Shown: positions 44,475-53,631 of the stretch, piece by piece
Layout: every line of letters starts with the position of its first letter
How positions within the stretch are numbered: the first letter of the stretch is position 1
NCBI GenBank assembly: GCA_012728115.1
Contig: JAAYFS010000010.1
Coordinates: forward strand, 1 to 54,821
Length of the DNA stretch: 54,821 nucleotides
Direction: 5' to 3'
Origin: Bacillota bacterium
Lineage (GTDB): Bacteria > Bacillota > Limnochordia > Darwinibacteriales > JAAYFS01
The notes under the pieces: model-generated
Databases searched by the model: none
What the model saw: the letters and a program-made list of their open reading frames with translations, nothing else
Told to the model about the DNA's origin: nothing
Program-made: the position numbers and the translations under genes

Positions 44475-45668
44475 CTATTCGGTAGCATAATCATCAAAAT
44501 AGCCTTGCACTAAAACTATAGGTGTTCCTTTATCACCACTACCACTAGTTAGATCACACAGACTACCCAACAAATCAGGGATCCGTCTTGGGGTGGTTCC
44601 TTCAGTCAGTTCAGATCCCGCTTGCGAAGCTTTATTGCGAATGCTGTCTTTTAATACTGCAACCGCATCATCATGGGACAGTTCTTTTAACTGATTATCG
44701 GCAATGTATTTAAACTTAAGCTCATTTGGAGTACCACTCAGTCCAGCTGTGTAAGCTGGAGAGACTACTGGATCCGCTAGCTCCCATATTTTTGCAATTG
44801 GATCTTTGTATGCTCCATCACCATAGATTAATACTTCGATAGTCTTTCCAGTTAAATCCTTTAACCGCTTTTGAATCCCTTCAACATATTGTTGACCATC
44901 ACGAGGAAAAAGTTTCAAAGTATCTTCGCTAGCTTTATTTGAACCCAAAAGTCCATACTCTGGATTATATCCACCGCTTTTTCGTGGTTTAGTGCATAGA
45001 TCGTCTAAACCATAGACCACTTTTGCTCCTGCTCTTAATAGCTGCTGCTTTGTCCGTTTACGGAGATGAACGTTTGCCACTAAAATTTCATCAGTATATT
45101 TCAGGATTTCTCTAGGATCATTACCTAGAAGTATGGTGATTTTCCCATCCTCCGCTAGTTTTTTGTACATATCAACATAGTCGATACCCGTAAATGGATG
45201 TGGTTGAGAGCCAAAAAGCTTACGATACTGCTCTTCAGTCAAAACATCTCGATAGGGATTGATTTCTAATTCATCTAACTTAACAACATCCATCAAATGA
45301 TTCCCAACTTCATCACATGGATAACTTAAAAGTAGGACAATGTTCTTCTGGGTTTGCACCAGTGCTTTCAAGATTAAAGCAAAGCGGTTCCTACTCAAGA
45401 TTGGAAACACAACTCCGATTGTGTCTCCATTAAACTTTTCATTAGCATCTTCGGCTACTTCATCTAGGGTAACATAATTGCCTTGCGCTCTCGCTACAAT
45501 CGATTCTGTAATACCTACAACATCCCTGTCGTGAAGAGCAAACCCTTCCTGCTCACTAGCCTTAACAATCAAGTCTGCCACAATCTCCACCAAGTTATCT
45601 CCCTGGCGAATAATAGGGGCACGTATTCCACGTACTTGAGTCCCAATCACCCTCGTCAATCTAGTCAT
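44475..45668 (-). CDS. CofE-like ligase (coenzyme F420-0:L-glutamate ligase family)
   Basis: A 397-residue protein resembling the F420:gamma-glutamyl ligase (CofE/FbiB N-terminal) family, in a form common in Bacillota that do not make F420. The N-terminal motif VRGIRAPIIRQGDNLVEIV, the DVVGITESIVARAQGNYV stretch and the glycine-rich YGDGAYKDPIAKIWELADPVVSPAYT carry the resemblance. Its substrate here is unknown, and no F420 biosynthesis genes are near. GGAGG is one base before ATG, so the real start may be the TTG three codons later. An extended -10 promoter lies at 45790-45795. Confidence 0.75.
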   Translation of the reverse strand: MTRLTRVIGTQVRGIRAPIIRQGDNLVEIVADLIVKASEQEGFALHDRDVVGITESIVARAQGNYVTLDEVAEDANEKFNGDTIGVVFPILSRNRFALILKALVQTQKNIVLLLSYPCDEVGNHLMDVVKLDELEINPYRDVLTEEQYRKLFGSQPHPFTGIDYVDMYKKLAEDGKITILLGNDPREILKYTDEILVANVHLRKRTKQQLLRAGAKVVYGLDDLCTKPRKSGGYNPEYGLLGSNKASEDTLKLFPRDGQQYVEGIQKRLKDLTGKTIEVLIYGDGAYKDPIAKIWELADPVVSPAYTAGLSGTPNELKFKYIADNQLKELSHDDAVAVLKDSIRNKASQAGSELTEGTTPRRIPDLLGSLCDLTSGSGDKGTPIVLVQGYFDDYATE

Positions 45669-45789
45669 ACCTCCAATGGCTAAAATAAGTTCAATTTTGG
45701 TCCCTACACTGCACTTTCGTAACAGTCACTATGAAGCAAGAATATCTTTCATCAAAAAGACAAATACCATAAATAACCTGCCCCGTCTA

Positions 45790-45795
45790 ATTATA
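45790..45795 (-). promoter_or_regulatory. Extended -10 element upstream of the CofE-like gene
   Basis: On the minus strand TGT plus TATAAT with no good -35, leaving a leader of about 115 bases. The rest of the gap to 45914 shows no coding sequence. Confidence 0.5.
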
Positions 45796-45914
45796 ACATA
45801 TTATATAGCGCCAATATAGACTATTCTTTCTCCTTGGCACACCCTCAATCTAAATACAGGTCTAAACGAAATAATGTAAGAAATTGTTCTGCTTTTCCTC
45901 CCCGCTAAATGTGT

Positions 45915-45920
45915 TATAAT
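45915..45920 (+). promoter_or_regulatory. Extended -10 promoter of the class A PBP gene
   Basis: TGT plus a perfect TATAAT 24 bases upstream of the start codon, with only a weak -35. The start site would leave a very short 5' leader. Confidence 0.6.
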
Positions 45921-45943
45921 ATCTAAGGTAGGAGGTGACGATA

Positions 45944-47974
45944 ATGGCCAAACGAAAGCCGAAGAAGCGTCGTTTTTTTAAGTTTTCAATAATTATTTTA
46001 TCGATCCTCTTTGGAGCATCATTAGGCCTCTTAACAGGATATCTAAAAAGCGCGCCCAGTTTGGATCAAGTAAATTTTCACCAACAATTTGCAACCCATA
46101 TCTTTGATATCAACGGAAAACTGATCACCGAACTCTATCGCGAAAACAGGGTGCCGATCGCAATCGAAGAATTGCCCGAACACCTAATTAAAGCTGTGGT
46201 TGCAGTAGAGGACGATAAATTTTACGAACACCATGGAATTAACTTTATCGCTTTCGGTAGAGCCATTCTCGTAAACTTGCGTGAATGGCGATTCGCCCAG
46301 GGTGGCGGAACTATCACTATGCAAGTTGCGCGAAACCTCTTTCTAACACAAGAAAAAACTGTGATCAGAAAACTGCAAGAATTTCTTTGGGCTACTCAGA
46401 TCGAGCGTAAGTATTCTAAAGATGAAATATTAGAGACCTACCTCAACATGGTTTATCTTAATCATGGTGCCTACGGGGTTGAGGCTGGAGCCCAAACGTT
46501 TTTCGGAAAATCAGCCAGAGACCTTTCTTTGAGCGAAGCAGCTTTATTGGCTGGTGTAATCAGATGGCCTGGACGTTATTCTCCATTTGCTAATTTAGAC
46601 ATTGCGATTCAGCGCCGTGACTTCGTTCTCGATCGAATGCATGATGTTGGGTTTATTTCACTTGCTGAAGCGGAAGCCGCCAAGCGTGAACCCGTTAAAC
46701 TAGCGGAAAGACGCGGACGGGTAGTTAATGCTCCTTATTTCGTCGATTATATCTTAAACGAATTGATCCAACGTTACGGCGAAGAAACCGTTTATGGTGG
46801 AGGTCTTAAAGTTTACACAACCCTGGATTTAGATATGCAAAAAGCTGCCGAAAAGGCATTATTAAATGGACTCCCAACTGGATCTGTTGATGCAAATGGA
46901 CTTACTCAACCTCAAGGGGCCTTGATCGCTCTCGATCCTAGGACAGGTCATATCAAAGCGATGGTTGGTGGTCGTGGGCAGGATAAATTTAACCGTGCAA
47001 CGCAAGCATATCGCTCACCAGGTTCGGCAATCAAAATCTTCCCTTATGTCGCTGCAATCGACAACGGAGTTACTGCTGCTGATATTTATATAGATGAATA
47101 TACAGAGTTTGTGCTTCCGACAGGAGAAGTCTGGATCCCACACAACTATTACGAAACTTTTTCTGGACCGTTAACGGTTAGAGAATCACTGGAAAAATCG
47201 ATAAACATCATCGCAGCTAAAATAGTCGAAGAAATTGGACCAAGAACTGTTATCGAATATGGTAAGAAGATGGGTATCACATCCTTTGTCGAAAGTGGAC
47301 GAGCCAACGATGTCGCTCTCGCCCCACTCGCTCTCGGGGGATTAACTAAAGGAGTTTCTCCTTTGGAACTCTCGGTAGCTTATGGGGTACTCGCAAATCA
47401 AGGAATCAAAGTAGAACCGATGGCAATAATCAAAGTAACCGACTCAAACGGAAAAGTACTAGAGGAAAATTCACCTAAAAAGCAGGTGGTTCTTTCTGAA
47501 CAAACCGCCTATTTGATGACTGATATCCTTAGAGGTGTGATCGAACGAGGTACCGCTATTAGCGCCAATATTGGCCGACCTGCAGCTGGAAAGACTGGAA
47601 CTCATCAGGATTACCGCGATGGCTGGTTTGTGGGCTACACCCCAGAGTTAGTAGCAACCGTCTGGTTTGGTGAAGACATCCCTTCTCCGATGATATATCA
47701 AGGAGTTCGATATGGAAGCTGGAATGCTACTACCATTTGGAAAAACTTTATGATGGAGGCCTTGAAAGATTTTCCGATCAGCGATTTTACCAAACCAGAG
47801 ACAGGACTTGTTGAAGGCATCTTAATTGATACTAAGACAGGATTGAGAGTAAGCGATGGAACAACGATCGATAAGGAGGAATTAAGAGCAGAAATCTTTA
47901 TCGAGGGTACCGAGCCAACTGAGTATTCAGACCGAGATGTTCGGCCTTGGTGGCACAATATCCCATTCTTTTAA
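45944..47974 (+). CDS. Class A penicillin-binding protein (PBP1A family)
   Basis: Bifunctional peptidoglycan glycosyltransferase/transpeptidase, 676 residues, with a basic N-terminus and one membrane anchor near residues 14-33. The GT51 domain has VVAVEDDKFYEHHGI, GGGTITMQVARNLFL and ERKYSKDEILETYLN; the transpeptidase domain has the active serine in SPGSAIKIF, SIN in EKSINIIAAK, and KTG in AAGKTGTHQDY. The ATG at 45944 has AGGAGG 8 bases upstream; a GTG three codons earlier overlaps that site. The gene is monocistronic, divergent from the CofE-like gene and convergent with mutS2. Confidence 0.94.
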   Translation: MAKRKPKKRRFFKFSIIILSILFGASLGLLTGYLKSAPSLDQVNFHQQFATHIFDINGKLITELYRENRVPIAIEELPEHLIKAVVAVEDDKFYEHHGINFIAFGRAILVNLREWRFAQGGGTITMQVARNLFLTQEKTVIRKLQEFLWATQIERKYSKDEILETYLNMVYLNHGAYGVEAGAQTFFGKSARDLSLSEAALLAGVIRWPGRYSPFANLDIAIQRRDFVLDRMHDVGFISLAEAEAAKREPVKLAERRGRVVNAPYFVDYILNELIQRYGEETVYGGGLKVYTTLDLDMQKAAEKALLNGLPTGSVDANGLTQPQGALIALDPRTGHIKAMVGGRGQDKFNRATQAYRSPGSAIKIFPYVAAIDNGVTAADIYIDEYTEFVLPTGEVWIPHNYYETFSGPLTVRESLEKSINIIAAKIVEEIGPRTVIEYGKKMGITSFVESGRANDVALAPLALGGLTKGVSPLELSVAYGVLANQGIKVEPMAIIKVTDSNGKVLEENSPKKQVVLSEQTAYLMTDILRGVIERGTAISANIGRPAAGKTGTHQDYRDGWFVGYTPELVATVWFGEDIPSPMIYQGVRYGSWNATTIWKNFMMEALKDFPISDFTKPETGLVEGILIDTKTGLRVSDGTTIDKEELRAEIFIEGTEPTEYSDRDVRPWWHNIPFF

Positions 47975-48014
47975 ATAAGAAGCGATTCATAATCGATCCA
48001 TGTTCCCATAAACT

Positions 48015-48065
48015 AAGTGCACCTTAGATATGTTAGATAAAGATCTAGCATTTTTAGGTGCACTT
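48015..48065. terminator. Long stem between the PBP gene and mutS2
   Basis: Outer arms AAGTGCACCT (48015-48024) and AGGTGCACTT (48056-48065) enclose a smaller TAGAT/ATCTA hairpin. Lying between convergent genes with a TTTT on the right, it probably terminates transcription from both sides, imperfectly. Confidence 0.65.
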
Positions 48066-48071
48066 TTGATT

Positions 48072-50408
48072 CTAATCCACATTGAGTTCTACTACTGTCA
48101 CTCCGCTTCCGCCTTCACCATGTTCTCCTAATTTAAACGATTTTACGAGCGGCTGGCATTTTAAATGTACAGCGATCGCTTCTCGTAACGCTCCTGTCCC
48201 TTTTCCATGAATTATCCATACTTTTTTCAAAGATGATAAAAACGCATCATCAAGGTATTTATCGATTAATAAAAGCCCTTCTTCAACAGTTTTTCCACGA
48301 ATATCAAGTTCGGCTTTGATTGTATCCGCTTTCGACAATTGTTTCACAGCTATTCTACGCTTCGGTGCGGCTATTTCCTCAGCGACCTTTTCCAAATCTT
48401 CGAGCTTGATTGTCACTTTCATAATACCAGCTTGGACTAGTGCTTCTTTATAGTCATCAGATATTTGTAGAATATATCCTTCTTGACGTAAGCTCTTTAT
48501 TCGCACGTTCTCGCCTAGTTTGAACTTAGGTATTTTCTTTTTAATCGGGCGTTTGTCTTCCTTTTTAGCGAGCGACGTTTGCAGTATTTTTACTCGTTCC
48601 TGACTATCCTTGATACTCCCTTCCAGTTCGTCGCCTTTGGCCTTCCTTAGTTCTCCTATGAGAATATCCATTTCCCTTTTGGCCTTTTTTACGTACTCCT
48701 CCGCTTCCAGACGGGCTTGTTCAAGAATATTTTCTTTTTGTTCATGAAGTTCTGCCAGATCCTGTTCATATTTTTCTTTTAAGTTTGTATAGCTTTCTAA
48801 TCGTTGTTCAGCAAGTCTTCTCGCTTCGATCGCTTCTTTGCGGTTGGCATCGATCTCAGCCAGGATGTCTTCCATCTTCACCTGTTCCTCGGTTAAAAGG
48901 CTTCTAGCGGTATTGATGATTGCTTCGTTCAACCCCAAGCGACTAGCGATCGCAAAAGCATTACTTTTTCCAGGTAAACCGATCGACAAATTGTACGTTG
49001 GCTTTAACGTAGTAACATCAAAATCTACGCTTGCATTCTGGACATTTTCGGTATTATAGGCATAATGCTTTAGTTCTGAGTAATGGGTTGTAGCTGCAGT
49101 AACAATCTGACGTTCCCGTAAAAACTCTAAGATTGCCTGAGCTAGTGCCGCTCCTTCCGTCGGATCAGTTCCCGCTCCTAACTCCTCCAACAAAACCAGG
49201 CTATTTGAACTCGCCTCATTAAGGATATTGACAATATTACTCATATGAGAAGAAAAGGTGCTTAGACTTTGCTCGATACTTTGTTCATCACCGATGTCAG
49301 CATAAATACTATCGAAGACAGCTATTTCTGAACCAGATTGCGCAGGAATATGTAATCCACTTTGAGTCATCAAACAAAATAGGCCAATGGTTTTTAAGGT
49401 AACTGTTTTTCCACCAGTGTTTGGTCCTGTTATTACCAATACTTTAAACTCATCGCCAAGCCAGACCGAGATCGGAACAACATCCCCTTTTAATATAGGA
49501 TGTCGTCCTTGCTTAATATTAATTCTTCCTTGTTTGTTTATCTGCGCTTCATTCGCATCTAGTTGCCTGCTTAACTTAGCCTTGGCAAAAACAAAATCCA
49601 GTTCTGCCAGAGTTTCTAGGGCTAGTTTCACCTCAGCAATTTCGGCGCGCACCCGTAAGGTTAACTCGGTGAGAATCCTTTCGATCTCACGTTGTTCTTC
49701 CTTTTCCACTAGTGCTAGTTCATTATTAAACTCCACAATCGCAGCTGGTTCGATAAACAAAGTAGCTCCACTTGCACTTTGATCATGTACGATGCCTGGT
49801 ATTTTTGAACGATACTCTTGTTTGACTGGAACAACATAGCGACTATTTCTGAAAGTAACGATCGCATCTTGGAGATATTTTTGATTCTCAGTTGCTTGCA
49901 CGATACTATTAATTTTTTGTCGAACCTTGGAAGCCAAAGCCAACTTTTTTTGGCGTAAAGATCGTAAAGTACTAGAAGCACTGTCTTTTACCATTCCTTC
50001 TTCATCAATACAGCGATCAATTTCTGCTAACAGTTCTTTAAACTTAGATAGATTGTCGCGAAAAGCTTGAAGGTTTTCACCAGCGTTCTCTAAATACGAA
50101 TGCATTTGCCCCGAACACCGTAAAGTTCCATGTAATCTTAAGAATTGTTCTGGTTCGAGTATTCCACCGATCCGTACTCGATTAATTATGTCGCTTATGT
50201 CGCTAGCACCACCGAAAGGCGGATCTCCATTCCTCCAGTATTGACGGAGGGCCTCGCTAGTGATGGTAAGGTTTTTTTGTACTTCAGAAATTTTATTTGA
50301 TGGTTTTAGCTCTAATGCTTTCTTTTTTCCCAAAGAAAAATTGGTGTTATCAGCTAGACGCTCTAGAATCTTTGCCCATTCAAGGACACGTAAACTGCGT
50401 TCATTCAA
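48072..50408 (-). CDS. mutS2: MutS2 endonuclease
   Basis: MutS-family ATPase with a C-terminal Smr nuclease domain. In B. subtilis MutS2 acts on collided ribosomes and in other species limits recombination. The 778-residue protein has Walker A VITGPNTGGKTVTLKTIGL near residue 330, Walker B SLVLLEELGAGTDPTEGAAL, a long coiled coil (about 510-640), and the Smr domain with LDIRGKTVEEGL and HGKGTGALREAI at the end. The start is the TTG at 50408, with GAGGTGA 5 bases upstream, giving MNERSLRVLEWAKIL, the usual opening. The U32 gene precedes it by 10 bases. Confidence 0.95.
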   Translation of the reverse strand: MNERSLRVLEWAKILERLADNTNFSLGKKKALELKPSNKISEVQKNLTITSEALRQYWRNGDPPFGGASDISDIINRVRIGGILEPEQFLRLHGTLRCSGQMHSYLENAGENLQAFRDNLSKFKELLAEIDRCIDEEGMVKDSASSTLRSLRQKKLALASKVRQKINSIVQATENQKYLQDAIVTFRNSRYVVPVKQEYRSKIPGIVHDQSASGATLFIEPAAIVEFNNELALVEKEEQREIERILTELTLRVRAEIAEVKLALETLAELDFVFAKAKLSRQLDANEAQINKQGRINIKQGRHPILKGDVVPISVWLGDEFKVLVITGPNTGGKTVTLKTIGLFCLMTQSGLHIPAQSGSEIAVFDSIYADIGDEQSIEQSLSTFSSHMSNIVNILNEASSNSLVLLEELGAGTDPTEGAALAQAILEFLRERQIVTAATTHYSELKHYAYNTENVQNASVDFDVTTLKPTYNLSIGLPGKSNAFAIASRLGLNEAIINTARSLLTEEQVKMEDILAEIDANRKEAIEARRLAEQRLESYTNLKEKYEQDLAELHEQKENILEQARLEAEEYVKKAKREMDILIGELRKAKGDELEGSIKDSQERVKILQTSLAKKEDKRPIKKKIPKFKLGENVRIKSLRQEGYILQISDDYKEALVQAGIMKVTIKLEDLEKVAEEIAAPKRRIAVKQLSKADTIKAELDIRGKTVEEGLLLIDKYLDDAFLSSLKKVWIIHGKGTGALREAIAVHLKCQPLVKSFKLGEHGEGGSGVTVVELNVD

Positions 50409-50418
50409 AAAAATCACC

Positions 50419-52818
50419 TCATTCTACCCCACGATAAAAATGCCCTCGCGTAAAAGTCCCTCTCTTTTTCTCAGGAACACTTGCCTTTCCCTTATACAAA
50501 CTAACCGTTGATTCCACCCAATTAAGATCCTTGGTCCGTGCTTCGATCCGAAAAAGTGTTATTCCTGCACTCGCTAACTCATCGATCTTATCATCCATCT
50601 CCACATCCACTGAATTAAACAAATGCAGTCTGCATTCACGATCAAATTTTAGTGGAAAGCGATATCCTTTCCGATCTTCCAATGCAAGAGCAGTTTCGCA
50701 AAGCCTATTCTCACCCGAACATTTTCCAAGGCCTCGTAATATACAGTGCTCGCTTACCATCAATTCTAGCGGACCATGAACAACCGCCGCCAGACCAATA
50801 TTCGAGAAATTAGCCAATCTCCGAATTTCTCTTAAATTTAGTTCTGGGGAAACGGTAACACAGCTGACGCCTTGCTCCTCTAGAAACCTTACAGCAACAG
50901 AGTTAAAAATATTGAGCGACCATTCCGAGTGAATCGGTATGGGATTAGAAAGAACGGAATTTACCACACTTAACGTCCCGAGATTGCTTACCAGTACACC
51001 GTCATAAAGGTGATCACGTATAATCCGCTTAATTCCTTCTTGCTCCATAGCTGTGGTAATGCGGTCAAAAGCAGCAAAAACTTGAGCTTTCGTTGCCCTA
51101 CCATACGTAGTTAACTCACTTAGCTCTTTCATCGGATCGTGGTATCGTTTTTTATTATAAAGATCGCCGAAAAAATAAACGATATCTGCACCACTATCGA
51201 TAGCTTTTTGACCGACGTGATAATCCGTAACCGAAACTGCTACTAATGGACGAGATACTACCTCCTCTTCGGTAGGTTTAGAAAACTGCTTTCTAAATTC
51301 ATTATCCTTTCGTTCTTGGTATTCCTCACGAGTGACGATTGTGATCAAATTAGCGGTGCGTAATCTGTTTTGGTATTCTTCCACTAACGCTCGTCGTGTC
51401 CTATTTACTTCACTGATCGGAATAATTAATCCTGGCTCAAGATCGATTTTAAGGTCGACAATATTTAATGGGGAATTACCGAAACGAAGCAGTTTCTCTT
51501 TCAAATCTTCCTTAGTAAGTGGGTGCACAGAAGCTTTTTGTGCTGGAACTTTGCCACTAGATTCTACAACCACTCCCTCTCGGTCTTCTAATCTTAACCT
51601 GATCGGATCTCCCAAACGCAGTGTAGCGTACAAGATGGCATCTTTTTTCGCATCCTCGACTGAAAGATATGTTTGCTGAGCCGTAGCTAATAACTCACGA
51701 TCGGAAGTCAAGTATACCGCTGAACCCACTTTAATACCAGTTTTTATATATAGTTTTAACATCATATCGGGAAGAAAATTGTCTCCTGAAACTATCACCC
51801 CAATGCTCTTACCTGAAGCATCGGTCAACTCTAGACCGTCTCCTTCATTTACCTTGTGTTTAAGTTTGATAAAGACATGGTTTTTCTTTCTTGATACAAC
51901 CTGCCCTACTTCGAATCCTTGGTTTGTCGGGCTAGTCAGACTTAAAGTTCGTTGATGCTTACCTGATATGAAACCAGTTGTATAACCGCGATTAAAGACC
52001 TTTTCAAGCGTAAGATGATCAATTTCGCCTGTATTTAACGCAGTTCGATAGGTCTTAGTTACCAACGCAACATACTCAGGACGTTTCATACGCCCTTCGA
52101 TCTTCAAACAACTGACCCCAGATTCCTTAAGTTCTTTTAGCTGGGTAACTACGTTCAAATCCTTAGTAGACAATAGATACCCACCTTGTGTTGGTATCTT
52201 AGTATTTAAATCTTGATTAAGTAGCTGATATTGCAAACGACATGGCTGAGCACACTTTCCGCGATTACCACTTCTTCCTCCGACGATGCTACTAAAAAGG
52301 CATTGTCCTGAATATGAAAAACAAAGGGCACCATGCGCAAAAACCTCTAGTTCGATAGAGGTTTGTTTCGCCATTCTTTTAATTTCTGCTAATGATAATT
52401 CTCTGGCTAGGACAACGCGCTTGATATTTAGTTCTTCCAGCAACTTTAGATCATTCGGATTATGAATCGTCATCTGTGTACTAGCATGGATAACGAGTTC
52501 AGGCAGAATATCTTTCGCCAAAGACGCTAGTCCCAAATCTTGAACGATAACTGCGTCTACGCCAGCTGTATAGAGAAACCAAAGAAACTCCATCGCTTCC
52601 TCAATTTCATGTTGATGAACCAAGGTATTAACAGTAACATAAACCTTGACATTGTGCATATGGCAGTATTCGATTGCCCAGAGTAACTCTTCTTGGCTAA
52701 AATTGTTAGCAAAAGCGCGTGCACCAAATTTTGCACCGCCTAGATACACACTATCAGCACCATTTTCAACTGCTGCGATCAATGCCTCTTTTGACCCAGC
52801 TGGTGCAAGTAACTCCAT
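50419..52818 (-). CDS. U32 family peptidase (RlhA/TrhP-related), long form
   Basis: A 799-residue protein with an N-terminal U32 TIM-barrel domain (MELLAPAGSKEALIAAVENGADSVY in part, VHASTQMTIHNP-like, RVVLARELSLAEI) and a four-Cys patch CFSYSGQCLFSSIVGGRSGNRGKCAQPC, which in relatives binds an iron-sulfur cluster. The second half repeats a U32-like domain (PIHSEWSLNIFNSVAVRF). E. coli homologues RlhA and TrhP use prephenate for RNA hydroxylation, so this may be an RNA modifier despite the peptidase name. The ATG at 52818 has GGAGG 8 bases upstream. It lies between cwlD and mutS2. Confidence 0.88.
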   Translation of the reverse strand: MELLAPAGSKEALIAAVENGADSVYLGGAKFGARAFANNFSQEELLWAIEYCHMHNVKVYVTVNTLVHQHEIEEAMEFLWFLYTAGVDAVIVQDLGLASLAKDILPELVIHASTQMTIHNPNDLKLLEELNIKRVVLARELSLAEIKRMAKQTSIELEVFAHGALCFSYSGQCLFSSIVGGRSGNRGKCAQPCRLQYQLLNQDLNTKIPTQGGYLLSTKDLNVVTQLKELKESGVSCLKIEGRMKRPEYVALVTKTYRTALNTGEIDHLTLEKVFNRGYTTGFISGKHQRTLSLTSPTNQGFEVGQVVSRKKNHVFIKLKHKVNEGDGLELTDASGKSIGVIVSGDNFLPDMMLKLYIKTGIKVGSAVYLTSDRELLATAQQTYLSVEDAKKDAILYATLRLGDPIRLRLEDREGVVVESSGKVPAQKASVHPLTKEDLKEKLLRFGNSPLNIVDLKIDLEPGLIIPISEVNRTRRALVEEYQNRLRTANLITIVTREEYQERKDNEFRKQFSKPTEEEVVSRPLVAVSVTDYHVGQKAIDSGADIVYFFGDLYNKKRYHDPMKELSELTTYGRATKAQVFAAFDRITTAMEQEGIKRIIRDHLYDGVLVSNLGTLSVVNSVLSNPIPIHSEWSLNIFNSVAVRFLEEQGVSCVTVSPELNLREIRRLANFSNIGLAAVVHGPLELMVSEHCILRGLGKCSGENRLCETALALEDRKGYRFPLKFDRECRLHLFNSVDVEMDDKIDELASAGITLFRIEARTKDLNWVESTVSLYKGKASVPEKKRGTFTRGHFYRGVE

Positions 52819-52842
52819 CACTTTTTCCTCCGTAATTAAGGT

Positions 52843-53562
52843 TTATTTAGTAGAAAAATAATCCACTATACCAGCATAGATTCCCTTCGCTGTTTCTGAC
52901 CGATACCAAGATTGCGCTAATAAATCGGCTTCTCTTTTATTACTGATAAATCCTACTTCCACTAGAACCGATGGCATCGTGGTGTTGCGCAAGACATAGA
53001 AGTTTCCTCGATGTACCCCTAGATCTTTGCTACCTATTTGTTTTATTAAAGCGCGTTGAATCGATTCAGCTAAAGCAATCCCTTGTGAGCTGAAATAGTA
53101 GCTACTCGTCCCTGAGATTGAACGATTATCGTTCCAATCATTATGGATACTAACAAAAATATCTGCACCGCTCCGGTTAGCTATACTGGTTCTAGCAGCT
53201 AATTGACCGTTAATTTGCCTCTGATAAGTAGTACCTTCTGCAGGACTAACATTAGTTTGTCTGGTCATGATAACCGTTGCTCCCGCTTCCTCAAGCATTG
53301 GCTTAAGGTCCCAAGCTATTGCTAGAACGTTATCGGCTTCGGTCGTCCGCCCAACTCCAACAGTTCCAGGATCTGAGCCACCATGACCTGGATCGATTAC
53401 GATAATCTTTCCAGCTAAAGGTTGTCCTGATTCAGAAGAGGTACGAGCAGAACTAATCGGAATATCAAGGTATTCCTGATTATGAGGTTGTCCAAAAAGA
53501 CCTGAAAAGAAAAAGAATACTAGCATCAGAATTGTAGTAAAAATATTCGCCTGCAACTTCAC
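52843..53562 (-). CDS. cwlD: N-acetylmuramoyl-L-alanine amidase, CwlD-like
   Basis: Zn-dependent peptidoglycan amidase of the Amidase_3 family, 239 residues, with an N-terminal signal or membrane segment (about residues 8-24). Catalytic and zinc residues are visible in VIDPGHGGSDPG, SIHNDW, and VLVEVGFISNKREA. Length and a spore-forming host suggest CwlD, which makes the muramic-lactam of the spore cortex together with PdaA, but generic wall amidases look similar. The start is GTG with AAGGAGG 7 bases upstream. It precedes the U32 gene. Confidence 0.75.
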   Translation of the reverse strand: MKLQANIFTTILMLVFFFFSGLFGQPHNQEYLDIPISSARTSSESGQPLAGKIIVIDPGHGGSDPGTVGVGRTTEADNVLAIAWDLKPMLEEAGATVIMTRQTNVSPAEGTTYQRQINGQLAARTSIANRSGADIFVSIHNDWNDNRSISGTSSYYFSSQGIALAESIQRALIKQIGSKDLGVHRGNFYVLRNTTMPSVLVEVGFISNKREADLLAQSWYRSETAKGIYAGIVDYFSTK

Positions 53563-53631
53563 GCTCGTTCCTCCTTCTACCGCTCTATTAGGAGGAATTC
53601 CATACGCTGTCGTTGTTTCCTTTAAGCAACT

